A stretch of DNA of 64,000 nucleotides from positions 1-64,000 of the IMG/VR virus record IMGVR_UViG_3300046167_000585. One strand, given 5' to 3'. This document shows, piece by piece, positions 26,690 to 35,264 of the stretch. Below the pieces are notes generated by a model. It saw only the letters and a list, made by a program, of their open reading frames with translations. It was not told the origin of the DNA and did no database searches. Position 1 is the first letter of the stretch. The number at the start of each line of letters is the position of its first letter. A program made the translations under genes and the position numbers. This stretch comes from a virus.

Positions 26690-28180
26690 TTAATTCAATT
26701 TAAAAAAATTTTTAATTGCATTAATATTTAATTCTTTTTGTTTTGGTTTTTTAACATAAGCAGGTAATGGATTATCGTCTCTACCCCATAATTGTTTAGC
26801 TTGTTCATACCCTGCATCAGTTTGCCAATAAGAGGATTTTTCATCTACATCATAATATCCTTGTTTATTTCCTTTAGCATCTAATGCTCTTTTAAAACCT
26901 GGTATTTCTCCATAATCTACAGTTAAACTTTTTAATTTTCTATTATCTTTTATTTTTTCATCAGGACTCATATGAGGTTTATATTTAAAAAGTCCTTTAT
27001 TACTTTCTATTGAATATTGTTCTGCTTTTTCTTCGTTTCTTTTAATTTTTTTATCTGACCCTGATGTTTCACTTGATGTATATTTTCTTTGATAAGGTTT
27101 AATTTTCTTTGAATCTTTATTAAAATATTTTTCAGCTAACTCCATGCCTTTTAATGCAGAAGTTCCTGAACCTTTAATAGGCGTTCCAAATTCAGCGTAT
27201 TTAGTATTTTTATCATCAAATAAATCTTCTGCTTTTTTAAATCCTCTAGAAGTGTTATTACCAGAACCTACAGGCAAATTTTTTGAACTAGGTAATCTTC
27301 CTTTTTCTGATTGATAACCAGTAGCATCACGAATAGATTGAGCATTAGGGTCTAAAGATAGTTTAAACTTTTTATCTAATCTATCTCGATCAAAAATATT
27401 TGCCCAGTAACCTTTACCTTCAGGGTGTCTTGAACCCATATTAACATTTTTAGTCATTGCAGCTAAATCTTTAAGTCTAATATTATCTGCAGCAATTTTT
27501 TCCATAGAAGCCTGATCTGTATTGAGTATTCGATCAGTTAATGCAGCATCTATTCTAAATAATCCTTCAGGATTTTCATTTATATTTGGAAAAGTATTAG
27601 CAAAACTATCCATGTTTTGATTAATAAATGAATCTCTAATAACATCAACATCTTCAGTATTAGAAGTGTTTGTCATAACAGATTCATATTTTTCTGGGTT
27701 TTTAGCTTTATCTTTTAGTATTTCTATTGTTAAAGCAGATTTTTCAGCAACTGACAAATCATCTAACTTACTAACTGAAGCAGCTATATTTGCATTCATT
27801 GCTTCTATTCCTGTAGAAACAACTAATTCATTATTAGGTTTTAAAGTTTCTCCAGTATTAGATTGTAATGTAGTACTACGATAAGCAGCTATTTCACTTG
27901 CTTCTTGTTCGCTCATATGTGTACTTGTAGGTGTTAATTTACCTGCTTTAAGCAAAGCTACTACACCTTTAGAAGTATATACTCTACCATTTAATAAACT
28001 TGGTACATTAACCCATTTGCCACTATTTTCAGGATATTCTAAAGTCATAGATAACTCAGAATGCTCTTCTCCTGTTAAAGTATTTACATAAATAGGTTTA
28101 CCTTCTGTGGTTACTTTGTCAGTTTTTTTAAGTTTATAATCTTTATTTAAATTTTTTAAATGTAATTTATCTGCTGCCAT
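26690..28180 (-). CDS. large soluble protein, possible virion protein
   Basis: This 496-residue protein is rich in Lys, Asn, Ser and Asp. The N-terminal 110 residues form a compact domain (KPIYVNTLTGEEHSELSMTL; WVNVPSLLNGRVYTSKGVVA). Similar short segments occur in multidomain phage virion proteins, to my recollection. The rest is charged with low complexity (KSLTVDYGEIPGFKRALDAK near the C-terminus). It overlaps the upstream DUF1353-type gene by 14 bases. N4 has its muramidase near this position, but no muramidase motif can be seen here. Confidence 0.6.
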   Translation of the reverse strand: MAADKLHLKNLNKDYKLKKTDKVTTEGKPIYVNTLTGEEHSELSMTLEYPENSGKWVNVPSLLNGRVYTSKGVVALLKAGKLTPTSTHMSEQEASEIAAYRSTTLQSNTGETLKPNNELVVSTGIEAMNANIAASVSKLDDLSVAEKSALTIEILKDKAKNPEKYESVMTNTSNTEDVDVIRDSFINQNMDSFANTFPNINENPEGLFRIDAALTDRILNTDQASMEKIAADNIRLKDLAAMTKNVNMGSRHPEGKGYWANIFDRDRLDKKFKLSLDPNAQSIRDATGYQSEKGRLPSSKNLPVGSGNNTSRGFKKAEDLFDDKNTKYAEFGTPIKGSGTSALKGMELAEKYFNKDSKKIKPYQRKYTSSETSGSDKKIKRNEEKAEQYSIESNKGLFKYKPHMSPDEKIKDNRKLKSLTVDYGEIPGFKRALDAKGNKQGYYDVDEKSSYWQTDAGYEQAKQLWGRDDNPLPAYVKKPKQKELNINAIKNFFKLN

Positions 28181-28763
28181 GCGTATTCCACTTTGCGTTT
28201 ACTTTACGATGTTTATTCCAAGCTGCAAATCCACCTAACTTTAAACCATAATAAGCTAAGTAATTAATTAACCTGAAGCCATTTTGTATTATGTTTACAT
28301 CTCTAAATATAATGTCTAATTGCTTTTGAGTTTTCATGCCAATAGTCTTCTTTTTACCTTTACATAATAAGGTTTGGTATTTATAACCGTAGTCATGTAT
28401 TAAACCTCCAACTAATAATACACCCATTGGTGATAACCAAGTATGTAAGAATTTAGGTACTGATGCTCCATCAAATACAAATCCTTTAGGTATTACTAAT
28501 TCTTGACCATCAATAACATAGTGATAATCTTTAACAATTTCCCACTTACGAGATACAAATAACCAAACTTTAAGTCCTCCCCAAAAGCCTTTACCTTTAG
28601 TAGGTATAGGAATAGGTTTCATATGTGGCATACTAATTGCTTTAAACTTTAGATTAGGTTCTACATCTCTATCTAAGAACTTCCATAGACCTCCAATAAT
28701 TATTAATATAATTACTAAACTAAACTGCCAAAATTGTAATGCGTAAGTCGTTAATGTTTCCAT
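28167..28763 (-). CDS. DUF1353-type membrane-anchored protein, possibly lysis-related
   Basis: This 198-residue protein has an N-terminal membrane helix (FWQFSLVIILIIIGGLWKF). The domain that follows matches the DUF1353 pattern: IPKGFVFDGASVPKFLHTWL, then LVGGLIHDYGYKYQ with a His-Asp pair, and a later FRDV. DUF1353 proteins are common in phages next to holins and have been suggested to act on the envelope, but no activity is proven. Directly upstream lies a multi-helix membrane protein. In the absence of a recognised endolysin this is the best lysis candidate. Confidence 0.75.
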   Translation of the reverse strand: METLTTYALQFWQFSLVIILIIIGGLWKFLDRDVEPNLKFKAISMPHMKPIPIPTKGKGFWGGLKVWLFVSRKWEIVKDYHYVIDGQELVIPKGFVFDGASVPKFLHTWLSPMGVLLVGGLIHDYGYKYQTLLCKGKKKTIGMKTQKQLDIIFRDVNIIQNGFRLINYLAYYGLKLGGFAAWNKHRKVNAKWNTHGSR

Positions 28764-28764
28764 A

Positions 28765-29196
28765 TCACTTCCCCTTTGCTAATTGTGCGCCAAAATAAAA
28801 TTCTATAATCATACTTGCCCAGGCAAATATCTCGTCATACTTAATTAACCCGTTTATTACTTCATACTCTATTACATCTTGTGTTAAGTTAATTCCTAGT
28901 ATGCTAAATCCTTTATGTACTATCGGTACTGCTGTAGGTATATTAAACCATACGGGTGCTATCTGCGTAAATATTATTAGTCCTAGTATAGTTAATATAA
29001 TAATTCGTCTATTCCAAGCAGCCATAGGGCTTTCTTTATCTGCCCAAGTTCTAGCTTGATTAATAGAGTCATTGCGTGCTTGCATGTTCTCTATCATCAG
29101 CTTTTGTTGATCTGAAGCTGCTTGACTCTTCAGAGCTATAAGCTTAGCAATAAAACCTAATGCTATTGGAGCTATATTTGTTATAAAAGCTATCAT
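28765..29196 (-). CDS. holin-like multi-helix membrane protein
   Basis: This 143-residue protein has hydrophobic helices at about residues 1-20, 65-90 and 120-138. Between the first two is a charged helical hairpin (AASDQQKLMIENMQARND; WADKESPMAAWNRRI). The arrangement fits the three-helix phage holin families. It is followed after one base by the DUF1353-type gene and preceded by a 37-residue basic peptide, forming a small membrane and lysis block. Assignment by topology and neighbours. Confidence 0.6.
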   Translation of the reverse strand: MIAFITNIAPIALGFIAKLIALKSQAASDQQKLMIENMQARNDSINQARTWADKESPMAAWNRRIIILTILGLIIFTQIAPVWFNIPTAVPIVHKGFSILGINLTQDVIEYEVINGLIKYDEIFAWASMIIEFYFGAQLAKGK

Positions 29197-29197
29197 T

Positions 29198-29311
29198 TTA
29201 GCTTGGCTTTACCCATCGCTCTACTTTCCAAATAACTACATTAAAAACGTATTTAACTTTATTCATAAATGTTTGTTTTACAAATTGTCCTTTCTTGTTC
29301 TTTGGTTGCAT
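29198..29311 (-). CDS. 37-residue basic, amphipathic peptide
   Basis: A small gene with a strong AAGGAG site 6 bases before the ATG. The product (MQPKNKKGQFVKQTF) is basic, with an amphipathic, partly hydrophobic segment KYVFNVVIWKVERW. It could associate with the membrane. It sits between the 62-residue membrane protein and the holin-like gene. Function unknown. Confidence 0.5.
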   Translation of the reverse strand: MQPKNKKGQFVKQTFMNKVKYVFNVVIWKVERWVKPS

Positions 29312-29322
29312 TATATTCTCCT

Positions 29323-29511
29323 TTATAATAATTTAAGTAACAGCTCTCCTACACCAAAATCTGTTGCAATCATAACACCAAAACCTATTAACAATCCTTT
29401 ACCCATCGACATAAACTTTAGATTCATGTTTTTAATCTCTCTTACATCTTTATAGAGATCTATAATCTGTTTTTCATGTTTATCTAATTGTGCTTGTTGC
29501 TTAGCCGTCAT
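29323..29511 (-). CDS. small coiled-coil membrane protein
   Basis: This 62-residue protein has a charged helical N-terminal half (MTAKQQAQLDKHEKQIIDL) and a C-terminal membrane helix (LLIGFGVMIATDFGVGELLL). Small phage proteins with this shape often belong to holin or haemolysin-like families. A GGAG site precedes the start. Its leader contains a fossil fibre-gene start (29528-29560). Confidence 0.55.
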   Translation of the reverse strand: MTAKQQAQLDKHEKQIIDLYKDVREIKNMNLKFMSMGKGLLIGFGVMIATDFGVGELLLKLL

Positions 29512-29527
29512 TCCGCTATCTCCATTG

Positions 29528-29560
29528 TTAATCTCCGTTACTTGATTTTATTGTACTCAT
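29528..29560 (-). pseudogene. fossil start of a tail-fibre gene
   Basis: A ten-codon frame (MSTIKSSNGD) begins with the same codons as the fibre gene that starts at 33119 (MSTIKSSDEH). The two loci are identical over 23 bases (29540-29562 and 33099-33121 on the plus strand) and then diverge into the ribosome site of the neighbouring 62-aa gene. I read it as the residue of a deletion or recombination at the downstream end of the fibre array. Confidence 0.55.
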
Positions 29561-29569
29561 CTATAACTC

Positions 29570-29911
29570 TTATGGTTTTGGGTACTTGTCTTTGGTTGCT
29601 TTAATAGTAGCTTTCCAACCATCTATACCATTGTGGTATATATCATCTAGCTGGTCTACAATTGAAGGATATTCTAAATCTCTATCTCTTTGATATTTTG
29701 TTGCATTTATAGATGCTATTTGTTCTGATGTTAATTCAGGTATATCCGTTATTAATGGTAAATTGTTACTGTCAAATGTTAATTTTTTTCCTTCAGGCAG
29801 CGCTTCAAAAAATGCTGATACTCTAGCATCTGTTGAAGGTATTGTGTTTGTGCCTTCTTCGTGTGCTTCAGTTTTAGTAACTGTGTCATAATATCTAATC
29901 ACGCTTTCCAT
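29570..29911 (-). CDS. tail-fibre companion protein (YPS..QLD family), copy 1
   Basis: This 113-residue protein has a beta-type N-terminus (VIRYYDTVTKTEAHEEG) and a C-terminal helical motif EYPSIVDQLDDIYHNG followed by ATKDKYPKP. The YPxxxDQLD..KxKYPK signature is widespread in small genes next to tail fibres (XkdW- and fibre-assembly-like). A paralogue lies at 33123-33473 and a diverged one at 30355-30672. It overlaps the upstream fibre gene by 13 bases. Confidence 0.65.
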   Translation of the reverse strand: MESVIRYYDTVTKTEAHEEGTNTIPSTDARVSAFFEALPEGKKLTFDSNNLPLITDIPELTSEQIASINATKYQRDRDLEYPSIVDQLDDIYHNGIDGWKATIKATKDKYPKP

Positions 29912-30345
29912 CTCCCAAAAAATACCATATGAACCATTGTTGTGTAATTTGAACCACTACTACCACTTCTTAATATCCAATCAAATGTAGTAGTAGTTAA
30001 ACTGTTACCAATTGTGTTGTCATCTAAACTTGCTGTGTAATGTCTACTTGCAGTAAAAACTGGATAAATATTAGATGTACTATGAAAAGCAATTGGAAAA
30101 GTATTTGTGTAAATAGGGTTTGTTCTAAACCATCCACCTCCAATATCAGCAAAACTTAAACTACTTTTTGTTTCTGTTATAAATTGAATAAGAGTGCCAT
30201 CCGCAAATTTAATGTATCTGCCATTAGAATTTGTAGCAGTAGTAAGAATCCCTAAATCAGGATTACTTGTATTGACATCAGCAGTAACTACTGTTCCGTC
30301 TTGTATCTTGTTGACTCCAGTTGAGCCACTAATCTCTGTTGGCAT
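29899..30345 (-). CDS. short tail-fibre protein 1
   Basis: This 148-residue protein begins MPTEISGSTGVNKIQDGTVV, the low-complexity start shared by several genes of the array. It ends in a receptor-tip-type domain (GRYIKFADGTLIQFITETK; FPIAFHSTSNIYPVF; VHMVFFGRWKA). The phrase NGRYIKFADGT recurs at 33476-34066 as NGNYFKFADGT, showing the two are paralogues. Short trimeric fibres of this kind mediate host binding. Confidence 0.7.
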   Translation of the reverse strand: MPTEISGSTGVNKIQDGTVVTADVNTSNPDLGILTTATNSNGRYIKFADGTLIQFITETKSSLSFADIGGGWFRTNPIYTNTFPIAFHSTSNIYPVFTASRHYTASLDDNTIGNSLTTTTFDWILRSGSSGSNYTTMVHMVFFGRWKA

Positions 30346-30354
30346 TACTTACTC

Positions 30355-30672
30355 CTATGGTTTAGGGTTTGCGTCTTTTACAGCTTTAATAGCTTTGTGC
30401 CACTCACCTGTTGCGTCTAACTTACCAGCAGTCATATCGTGGTACAGTTGATCTAACTGCTCCTTGACTTCTGCATAAGCTGTTGCCCTTGTTCTTTGGT
30501 ATGCGTTACCATCATAGACACCTTGAAGTCTTGTAACCTCTGCGTCTATTTGTGATTGAGTAGGTTCAGTTTGTTTACTGTCCAGCCACTCTAATTCGTC
30601 ACCTCTCAATACCCATTCAGCTCCTGGCTTTAAAGATTGAAGGGCATCGACTGTTGTCATCTCATTTGCCAT
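30355..30672 (-). CDS. tail-fibre companion protein, copy 2 (diverged)
   Basis: This 105-residue protein combines a short N-terminal domain (LKPGAEWVLRGDELEWLDSK) with the helical EVKEQLDQLYHD and AIKAVKDANPKP C-terminus of the companion family. The tyrosine-proline of the YPS motif is replaced. The N-terminal part differs from copies 1 and 3, so this one is a domain shuffle. It lies between fibres 1 and 2. Confidence 0.6.
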   Translation of the reverse strand: MANEMTTVDALQSLKPGAEWVLRGDELEWLDSKQTEPTQSQIDAEVTRLQGVYDGNAYQRTRATAYAEVKEQLDQLYHDMTAGKLDATGEWHKAIKAVKDANPKP

Positions 30673-30702
30673 TTCTTGCTCCTGTTAAAATTAAATTAAA
30701 AA

Positions 30703-31266
30703 TCATCGTACTTCTAGTAATGTAACGTGGTGATGATTTGCTTGTCCAAATAAAAGACTTCTACTTGATGGACTGCTCTGTATTTTTGCATAACACCTAA
30801 ATTCTATTTCTGATGTAGAACCTGATGTAAAGAAAAAACCAATAGCAACATTTCTATGTCTAGTATGCCCTCCAGCATCAAGTGCGCCACCTTCTTCGTG
30901 AACTGTTGTAGTTGTGCCACCCTGTATTTTGTCAATTTTTATAGCAGCTACTACAAAGTTTTGTGAATCATTGTCAACATCACCACAGACATTTAATTCA
31001 AAATCTGCAATTATTGTTGAACTAGATAGTGATGGTGTAATTGTTGGTCTAAAACTATTATCTATTTCAACATAAGAAGTTGAAGTTGTATTTGCTGCTG
31101 CTTTATATTTGACTTTTTTAGCTTGAATAACACTACCCGTAGGCATTTGTGCAGAGCCTAATGCTGGCAAACTAGCTGTTGTCATTCCCGATAGCTGATT
31201 CTGTAAGGCTATAGTGCCTGAACCATCTGCGGTTTCTAATTGGTCTACTTTAATTTTTGATGCCAT
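30703..31266 (-). CDS. short tail-fibre protein 2
   Basis: This 187-residue protein begins MASKIKVDQLETADGSGTIA, a common start of phage virion fibres. A beta-sandwich C-terminal domain follows (RPTITPSLSSSTIIADFELN). A related domain, seen as ITPSSTSSKIL, occurs in fibres 3 and 10. Its stop touches the companion region, and its start codon overlaps the stop of fibre 3. Confidence 0.7.
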   Translation of the reverse strand: MASKIKVDQLETADGSGTIALQNQLSGMTTASLPALGSAQMPTGSVIQAKKVKYKAAANTTSTSYVEIDNSFRPTITPSLSSSTIIADFELNVCGDVDNDSQNFVVAAIKIDKIQGGTTTTVHEEGGALDAGGHTRHRNVAIGFFFTSGSTSEIEFRCYAKIQSSPSSRSLLFGQANHHHVTLLEVR

Positions 31267-31748
31267 TAGCCTTGTACCTCCATTGCTATAAAACTAATCA
31301 TTCCTCTATCATTAGCTTGGTACTGAAAAGTACCCCCATTTGTTTTCATATAGGCTTGATAGGTTATTGCAGATGTAGTTGATGGGGAGTCTAAAAGACC
31401 CATTGCGTGTGGAGCAACAGTAAACCCTGTTGACCCAACTGTATAATGACTTTCTAAACCAAAACTACTATTACCTATATTTGTACTACCCCTATAAATA
31501 GTTACTTGTGCCATAGTATTTGCTTCAGGTAAATAACTTCCTCCTCCTTGAATTTGTAAAAGAATTTTTGAGGATGTTGATGAAGGCGTAATGGTTACAC
31601 TATGTCCAGTTGCAACAAATGAATTACTAGTTGTGGTAACAGTTGATGCATCCATTCGGCTTTCAACAACTTGTAATATATGACCAGCTGGCATAGCAAG
31701 TTTATAACCAGTTGGTGCTTGTATCGCTTTAACTTCTAATGTACTCAT
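31266..31748 (-). CDS. short tail-fibre protein 3
   Basis: This 160-residue protein begins MSTLEVKAIQAPTGYKLAMP, the conserved stem start. The tip domain includes ATGHSVTITPSSTSSKILL and ends YQANDRGMISFIAMEVQG, the same domain type as fibre 10. It overlaps fibre 4 by four bases (ATGA coupling). Confidence 0.7.
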   Translation of the reverse strand: MSTLEVKAIQAPTGYKLAMPAGHILQVVESRMDASTVTTTSNSFVATGHSVTITPSSTSSKILLQIQGGGSYLPEANTMAQVTIYRGSTNIGNSSFGLESHYTVGSTGFTVAPHAMGLLDSPSTTSAITYQAYMKTNGGTFQYQANDRGMISFIAMEVQG

Positions 31749-32326
31749 ACCACACTCCAGTTTCCGTTGACTGTGACTGTGTAGCCATCAGCGATTGTTA
31801 TAGGTCCAGCACTCATACCATTAGTAGTCGATCCGATTGTAATGTTTTCACTAATAGTCTGTGCATTAGTTCGTATTATACTGTCAGTACCTAATGATGG
31901 TCCACCACCTGTCATTTCAGCCCAGGTCATACCACCAGTGTTACCAGACTGTGCTGTTAATACATAACCATTAGTAGGGGCATTACTTATTTTAAGATTA
32001 GCTTCGTCTACTATGTTATCAGCAATAACAGTAGCACCATCAGCAGAAGATGTAACTTCACCACTATGATTAGGATGCACATAGTTATTTGCACTAGCTG
32101 CAACACCGTTAAGTTTAGTATGGTCAGCATCTGTGAATACATTGCTATCACTAGCTGCTTCTACAGCAGCTCTTATCTCAGCATTAGTTTGGTCAGCTGT
32201 AGCTGATGCTTCAATAGCATTTAACTTACTATGATCGGCATCAGTGAACTTATTAGAGTCACTAGCTCCTTCTACTGCTGCAGCTATATCTGATATACCA
32301 CCGCTTGTTACTTTAGTTAATGCCAT
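31745..32326 (-). CDS. short tail-fibre protein 4
   Basis: This 193-residue protein is built from a duplicated stem unit: VEGASDSNKFTDADHSKLN and VEAASDSNVFTDADHTKLN, about 40 residues apart. The tip segment MSAGPITIADGYTVTVNGNW is the same as in fibres 8 and 12. This internal repeat suggests growth of the stem by unit duplication. Confidence 0.75.
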   Translation of the reverse strand: MALTKVTSGGISDIAAAVEGASDSNKFTDADHSKLNAIEASATADQTNAEIRAAVEAASDSNVFTDADHTKLNGVAASANNYVHPNHSGEVTSSADGATVIADNIVDEANLKISNAPTNGYVLTAQSGNTGGMTWAEMTGGGPSLGTDSIIRTNAQTISENITIGSTTNGMSAGPITIADGYTVTVNGNWSVV

Positions 32327-32357
32327 TTATATCTCCTGTTAAACTGTTTTAGAGTAA

Positions 32358-33119
32358 TTAAGTAAAATATGTGCCACCTATTACTATTTGTCCATAAGCT
32401 GTAAATTCTGAAGCTTGTAATACACTAACTCCTCCAGTCACATCAAAACTATCTAGTCGAACAGATGTACCATTTTTACCTACAAATGCGTGTATTGAAG
32501 TATCAGCAGTTATTGACATATTTTCTGCATTTGACGTTGAAGCAGAAGAATGATTACCAATAGTATTAGCATTAGAAAAAGGTAAGCCTGATATGTAAAC
32601 ATTGCCTGAAACAGAACCTAAACCATTTGCTCTTACATACGCTGAAAAATGAACCACTCTGCCAATTTTTGTATAAAGACCAGCATTAAGAGAGTGCATA
32701 GTTGCATTATTAGTTAAATCAGTAAGCATAGGAGTCCAAGTTCCCTCCTCATAGTCATCCAGAGCATTGGCTGATGCTGTGTCACCGTTGAATGTTAAGC
32801 CATCTGTTGTAACACGTAATTTTTCAGTACCGTTATGTTTTAATACAATTCTATTCTGACCGTCTAAAACTAAGTTAGATGAACTACCACCGCTTGCTGT
32901 TATATAGTTATCTGAGTTTCTTGCAAATGAAATGTTATTACCGCTTGCTGCTAATGTTAAATCTGCATTAGTTCCATTAACAACTAAAGATTTAGAAGTA
33001 AACGCACCAGCACTACTTAAACTCGCTTTCTCTACTCCATTGGCTTGGAACTTTATGTCCTTAGAAGAACCATCAGCGTTTAGTGTTAGATGCTCGTCAC
33101 TTGATTTTATTGTACTCAT
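32358..33119 (-). CDS. short tail-fibre protein 5
   Basis: This 253-residue protein begins MSTIKSSDEHLTLNADGSSK, related to fibre 9 (MSTIGTNSEDLILNADGSGS) and to the fossil at 29528. The C-terminal half contains DYEEGTWTPMLTDLTNN, a motif shared with fibre 7 (SYEEGTWTPVYSGN) and typical of phage fibre tips that precede a receptor-binding beta domain. Confidence 0.75.
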   Translation of the reverse strand: MSTIKSSDEHLTLNADGSSKDIKFQANGVEKASLSSAGAFTSKSLVVNGTNADLTLAASGNNISFARNSDNYITASGGSSSNLVLDGQNRIVLKHNGTEKLRVTTDGLTFNGDTASANALDDYEEGTWTPMLTDLTNNATMHSLNAGLYTKIGRVVHFSAYVRANGLGSVSGNVYISGLPFSNANTIGNHSSASTSNAENMSITADTSIHAFVGKNGTSVRLDSFDVTGGVSVLQASEFTAYGQIVIGGTYFT

Positions 33120-33122
33120 CTT

Positions 33123-33473
33123 TTACTCCTTCGGATATTTGTCTTTAACTGCTTTAAGTGTTGCTGTCATTGTTGAGCTAAAAGCACCAGCTTTATATAA
33201 ATCATCTAACTGGTCGCCTATCGGTGGATACTCTATTATTCTATTGTTAAGAATTGCTTGAGTATCTAATGCAGCTTGTTCTTCTGTTGTTGGTGCTGGT
33301 ATTTCTGAAATAATAGGTAGGTTATCTGAATCAAATGTAAGTTGATGATTAGCTGGTAACTCTTGAAAGAAAGCTGATACTCTAGCATCAGTCATTGGTA
33401 TAGCTGTTGCTGGAACTTTGTCAGAATCTTGTTCGTGTATTTCGTTTTTTATTGCTGTGTCGTAATATCTCAT
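33123..33473 (-). CDS. tail-fibre companion protein, copy 3
   Basis: This 116-residue protein is a close paralogue of copy 1: MRYYDTAIKNEIHEQDSD, DARVSAFFQELPANHQLTF and EYPPIGDQLDDLYKAG, ending KAVKDKYPKE. I start it at the ATG at 33473 because GGAG lies 6 bases upstream; a longer in-frame TTG start (33485) has no site. It lies between fibres 5 and 6. Confidence 0.7.
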   Translation of the reverse strand: MRYYDTAIKNEIHEQDSDKVPATAIPMTDARVSAFFQELPANHQLTFDSDNLPIISEIPAPTTEEQAALDTQAILNNRIIEYPPIGDQLDDLYKAGAFSSTMTATLKAVKDKYPKE

Positions 33474-33475
33474 AA

Positions 33476-34066
33476 TTAACTCCAAACTCCTATCGCAAAT
33501 AAAACCACCCCTTGAGCATTACCTGTACTATTTACACTTAATGTCATAAATGTACAAGAACTAGTTCCAACACTTGGTGTCTTTACACTTATAGCGTTGT
33601 AATGTCCTCCTTGAGTCATACCAACAACTTTAACACTTCCAGTAAAAGCTACTGGATATGTCCAAGTGTTTGAATTACTATAATAAAATGCACCAGCAGT
33701 TGCTCCATTATTTTGTTGACTTGTTGATAAATCAACAGTACATATCATTGTTCCATCTGCAAACTTAAAATAATTTCCATTAGAATTACTTCCGCGTGCA
33801 GCAATCTCGACACCACCTGGAAGTCCAGTTAAGTTAGCACCACTAATAGCTGGTAATGTGCCTGTTATATTAGCTGCTGGAATAGCTGTTAAGTTAGCTG
33901 CTGATATGGCTGGTAAAGCACCAGTTAATTTACTAGCTGCTAAGTCATTTACATCAGCATCTACAATAGTGCCTGTTGCTATAGTGCCACTATCGACTGT
34001 ACCATCAGGCAATCCACCAACAGATAGCCCTGTGACTGTACCTGATCCGTTAATTACTATTGCCAT
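33476..34066 (-). CDS. short tail-fibre protein 6
   Basis: This 196-residue protein begins MAIVINGSGTVTGLSVGGLP, a start shared with fibre 10 (GTISGLSVGGLPDG). A pentapeptide-like stem of repeated Ala/Ile/Asn units follows (ISAANLTAIPAANITGTLPA). The tip has NGNYFKFADGTMICTVDLS and ends VVLFAIGVWS. Confidence 0.75.
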   Translation of the reverse strand: MAIVINGSGTVTGLSVGGLPDGTVDSGTIATGTIVDADVNDLAASKLTGALPAISAANLTAIPAANITGTLPAISGANLTGLPGGVEIAARGSNSNGNYFKFADGTMICTVDLSTSQQNNGATAGAFYYSNSNTWTYPVAFTGSVKVVGMTQGGHYNAISVKTPSVGTSSCTFMTLSVNSTGNAQGVVLFAIGVWS

Positions 34067-34075
34067 TCGTTACTC

Positions 34076-34351
34076 CTATAATTCGTTTGCGTCTACCATT
34101 TCTTGATAGGCTGTCTTTACTGAGTCAGTCCAAGTCGCATTAGCTACTGCCTGTACTCTAGCATCTTCACCGCTAATGTCTGTGTCTGCCCAAGAGCCAC
34201 TAGCTTTAGTGCTAGGTGCTACAACATGTCTGTGGAATGATGATGACAATACTGTGCCATCTTCCTTGACCCTTGTTGCTGTGCGTACTTGCACTTGCCC
34301 CATTTCCATTACTTCAATTTTGTCTACTACTATTTCTTTTGTTAATGCCAT
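34076..34351 (-). CDS. small fibre-array companion protein
   Basis: This 91-residue protein (MALTKEIVVDKIEVMEMGQV) combines a beta-type N-terminus with a helical C-terminus (NATWTDSVKTAYQEMVDANE). Similar small proteins accompany fibre genes in marine phages, to my recollection. It may be a chaperone or attachment factor for fibre 6 or 7. Function unproven. Confidence 0.55.
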   Translation of the reverse strand: MALTKEIVVDKIEVMEMGQVQVRTATRVKEDGTVLSSSFHRHVVAPSTKASGSWADTDISGEDARVQAVANATWTDSVKTAYQEMVDANEL

Positions 34352-34400
34352 TGCATTCTCCTGTTATTAAATGTCCGTTCTAAGAATCCACTTAGAATAA

Positions 34401-35255
34401 TTATTGGTTTGTCATATATACACAGTCAAAAGATATTTGAGCCATACTGTTCATATTTGCATCATCTCTATCTCTAATATTCATAATTGCTTCACCGTTA
34501 TTCATATACATCATATAATCTTGGTCTTGACCGTGTGACCATAACGGTGCTAAGTTATAAGCAGCATTACTGGTATAAGGTAATCCACTAACAGACCAAG
34601 AACTTCCAAAAGTACCACTTGCACCATTACAATAACCAGTAATTTTTACAATGCTTCCTATCTTTACATAGCTAAAGTTCATTTGAGTTGAAAATGCTAT
34701 ATTGCCACTATAAACTGGAGTCCAAGTGCCTTCTTCATAACTGTGTAATACTTCAGAATCTGTTGATGAGTTAGTTGCACTTGAGTCAGGATTAGCACTA
34801 AAATCAATTCCTTTACCGCTTGTGCCTAAAACTAAGTTTCCACCTGTTATAGTTACATTGCCTACATGGTCAATAATTACTTGTTTACTAGTATCATTGC
34901 GAGGCATAAAATAAAGTTTATCGGTTGAATTATTTTCACCATACAATATTGATGCTTCGCCATTTCCACCTTTAAATCTAATACCAGCAGCACCTGAAGC
35001 ATGTGTATTTTCAATTAAAAGATTAGTTGCATTGCTTCTTATTTGATTAGCGTTTCTCGCAACATTAAGCGTATGTGATAACAACCCAGTCATTGCACCA
35101 CCAGCTAAAGGTAGTTTATTAGTTACATCACTATTGACAGCAAGTGTATCTGTAGAATCAGGTAGTGTAATCGTTCTGTCTGTATTGCTACTAGGAGTAG
35201 TAACTGTAAAAGTACCAGTTCCTGTACCGTGACCTTCAATTTTTACTTTTGACAT
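34401..35255 (-). CDS. short tail-fibre protein 7
   Basis: This 284-residue protein begins MSKVKIEGHGTGTGTFTVTT, a typical phage fibre start. The middle resembles a repeated-strand stem (RNANQIRSNATNLLIENTHA). The motif SYEEGTWTPVYSGNIAFST introduces the receptor-tip domain, which ends in ISFDCVYMTNQ. This is the longest fibre of the array. Confidence 0.75.
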   Translation of the reverse strand: MSKVKIEGHGTGTGTFTVTTPSSNTDRTITLPDSTDTLAVNSDVTNKLPLAGGAMTGLLSHTLNVARNANQIRSNATNLLIENTHASGAAGIRFKGGNGEASILYGENNSTDKLYFMPRNDTSKQVIIDHVGNVTITGGNLVLGTSGKGIDFSANPDSSATNSSTDSEVLHSYEEGTWTPVYSGNIAFSTQMNFSYVKIGSIVKITGYCNGASGTFGSSWSVSGLPYTSNAAYNLAPLWSHGQDQDYMMYMNNGEAIMNIRDRDDANMNSMAQISFDCVYMTNQ

Positions 35256-35264
35256 TTATATCTC

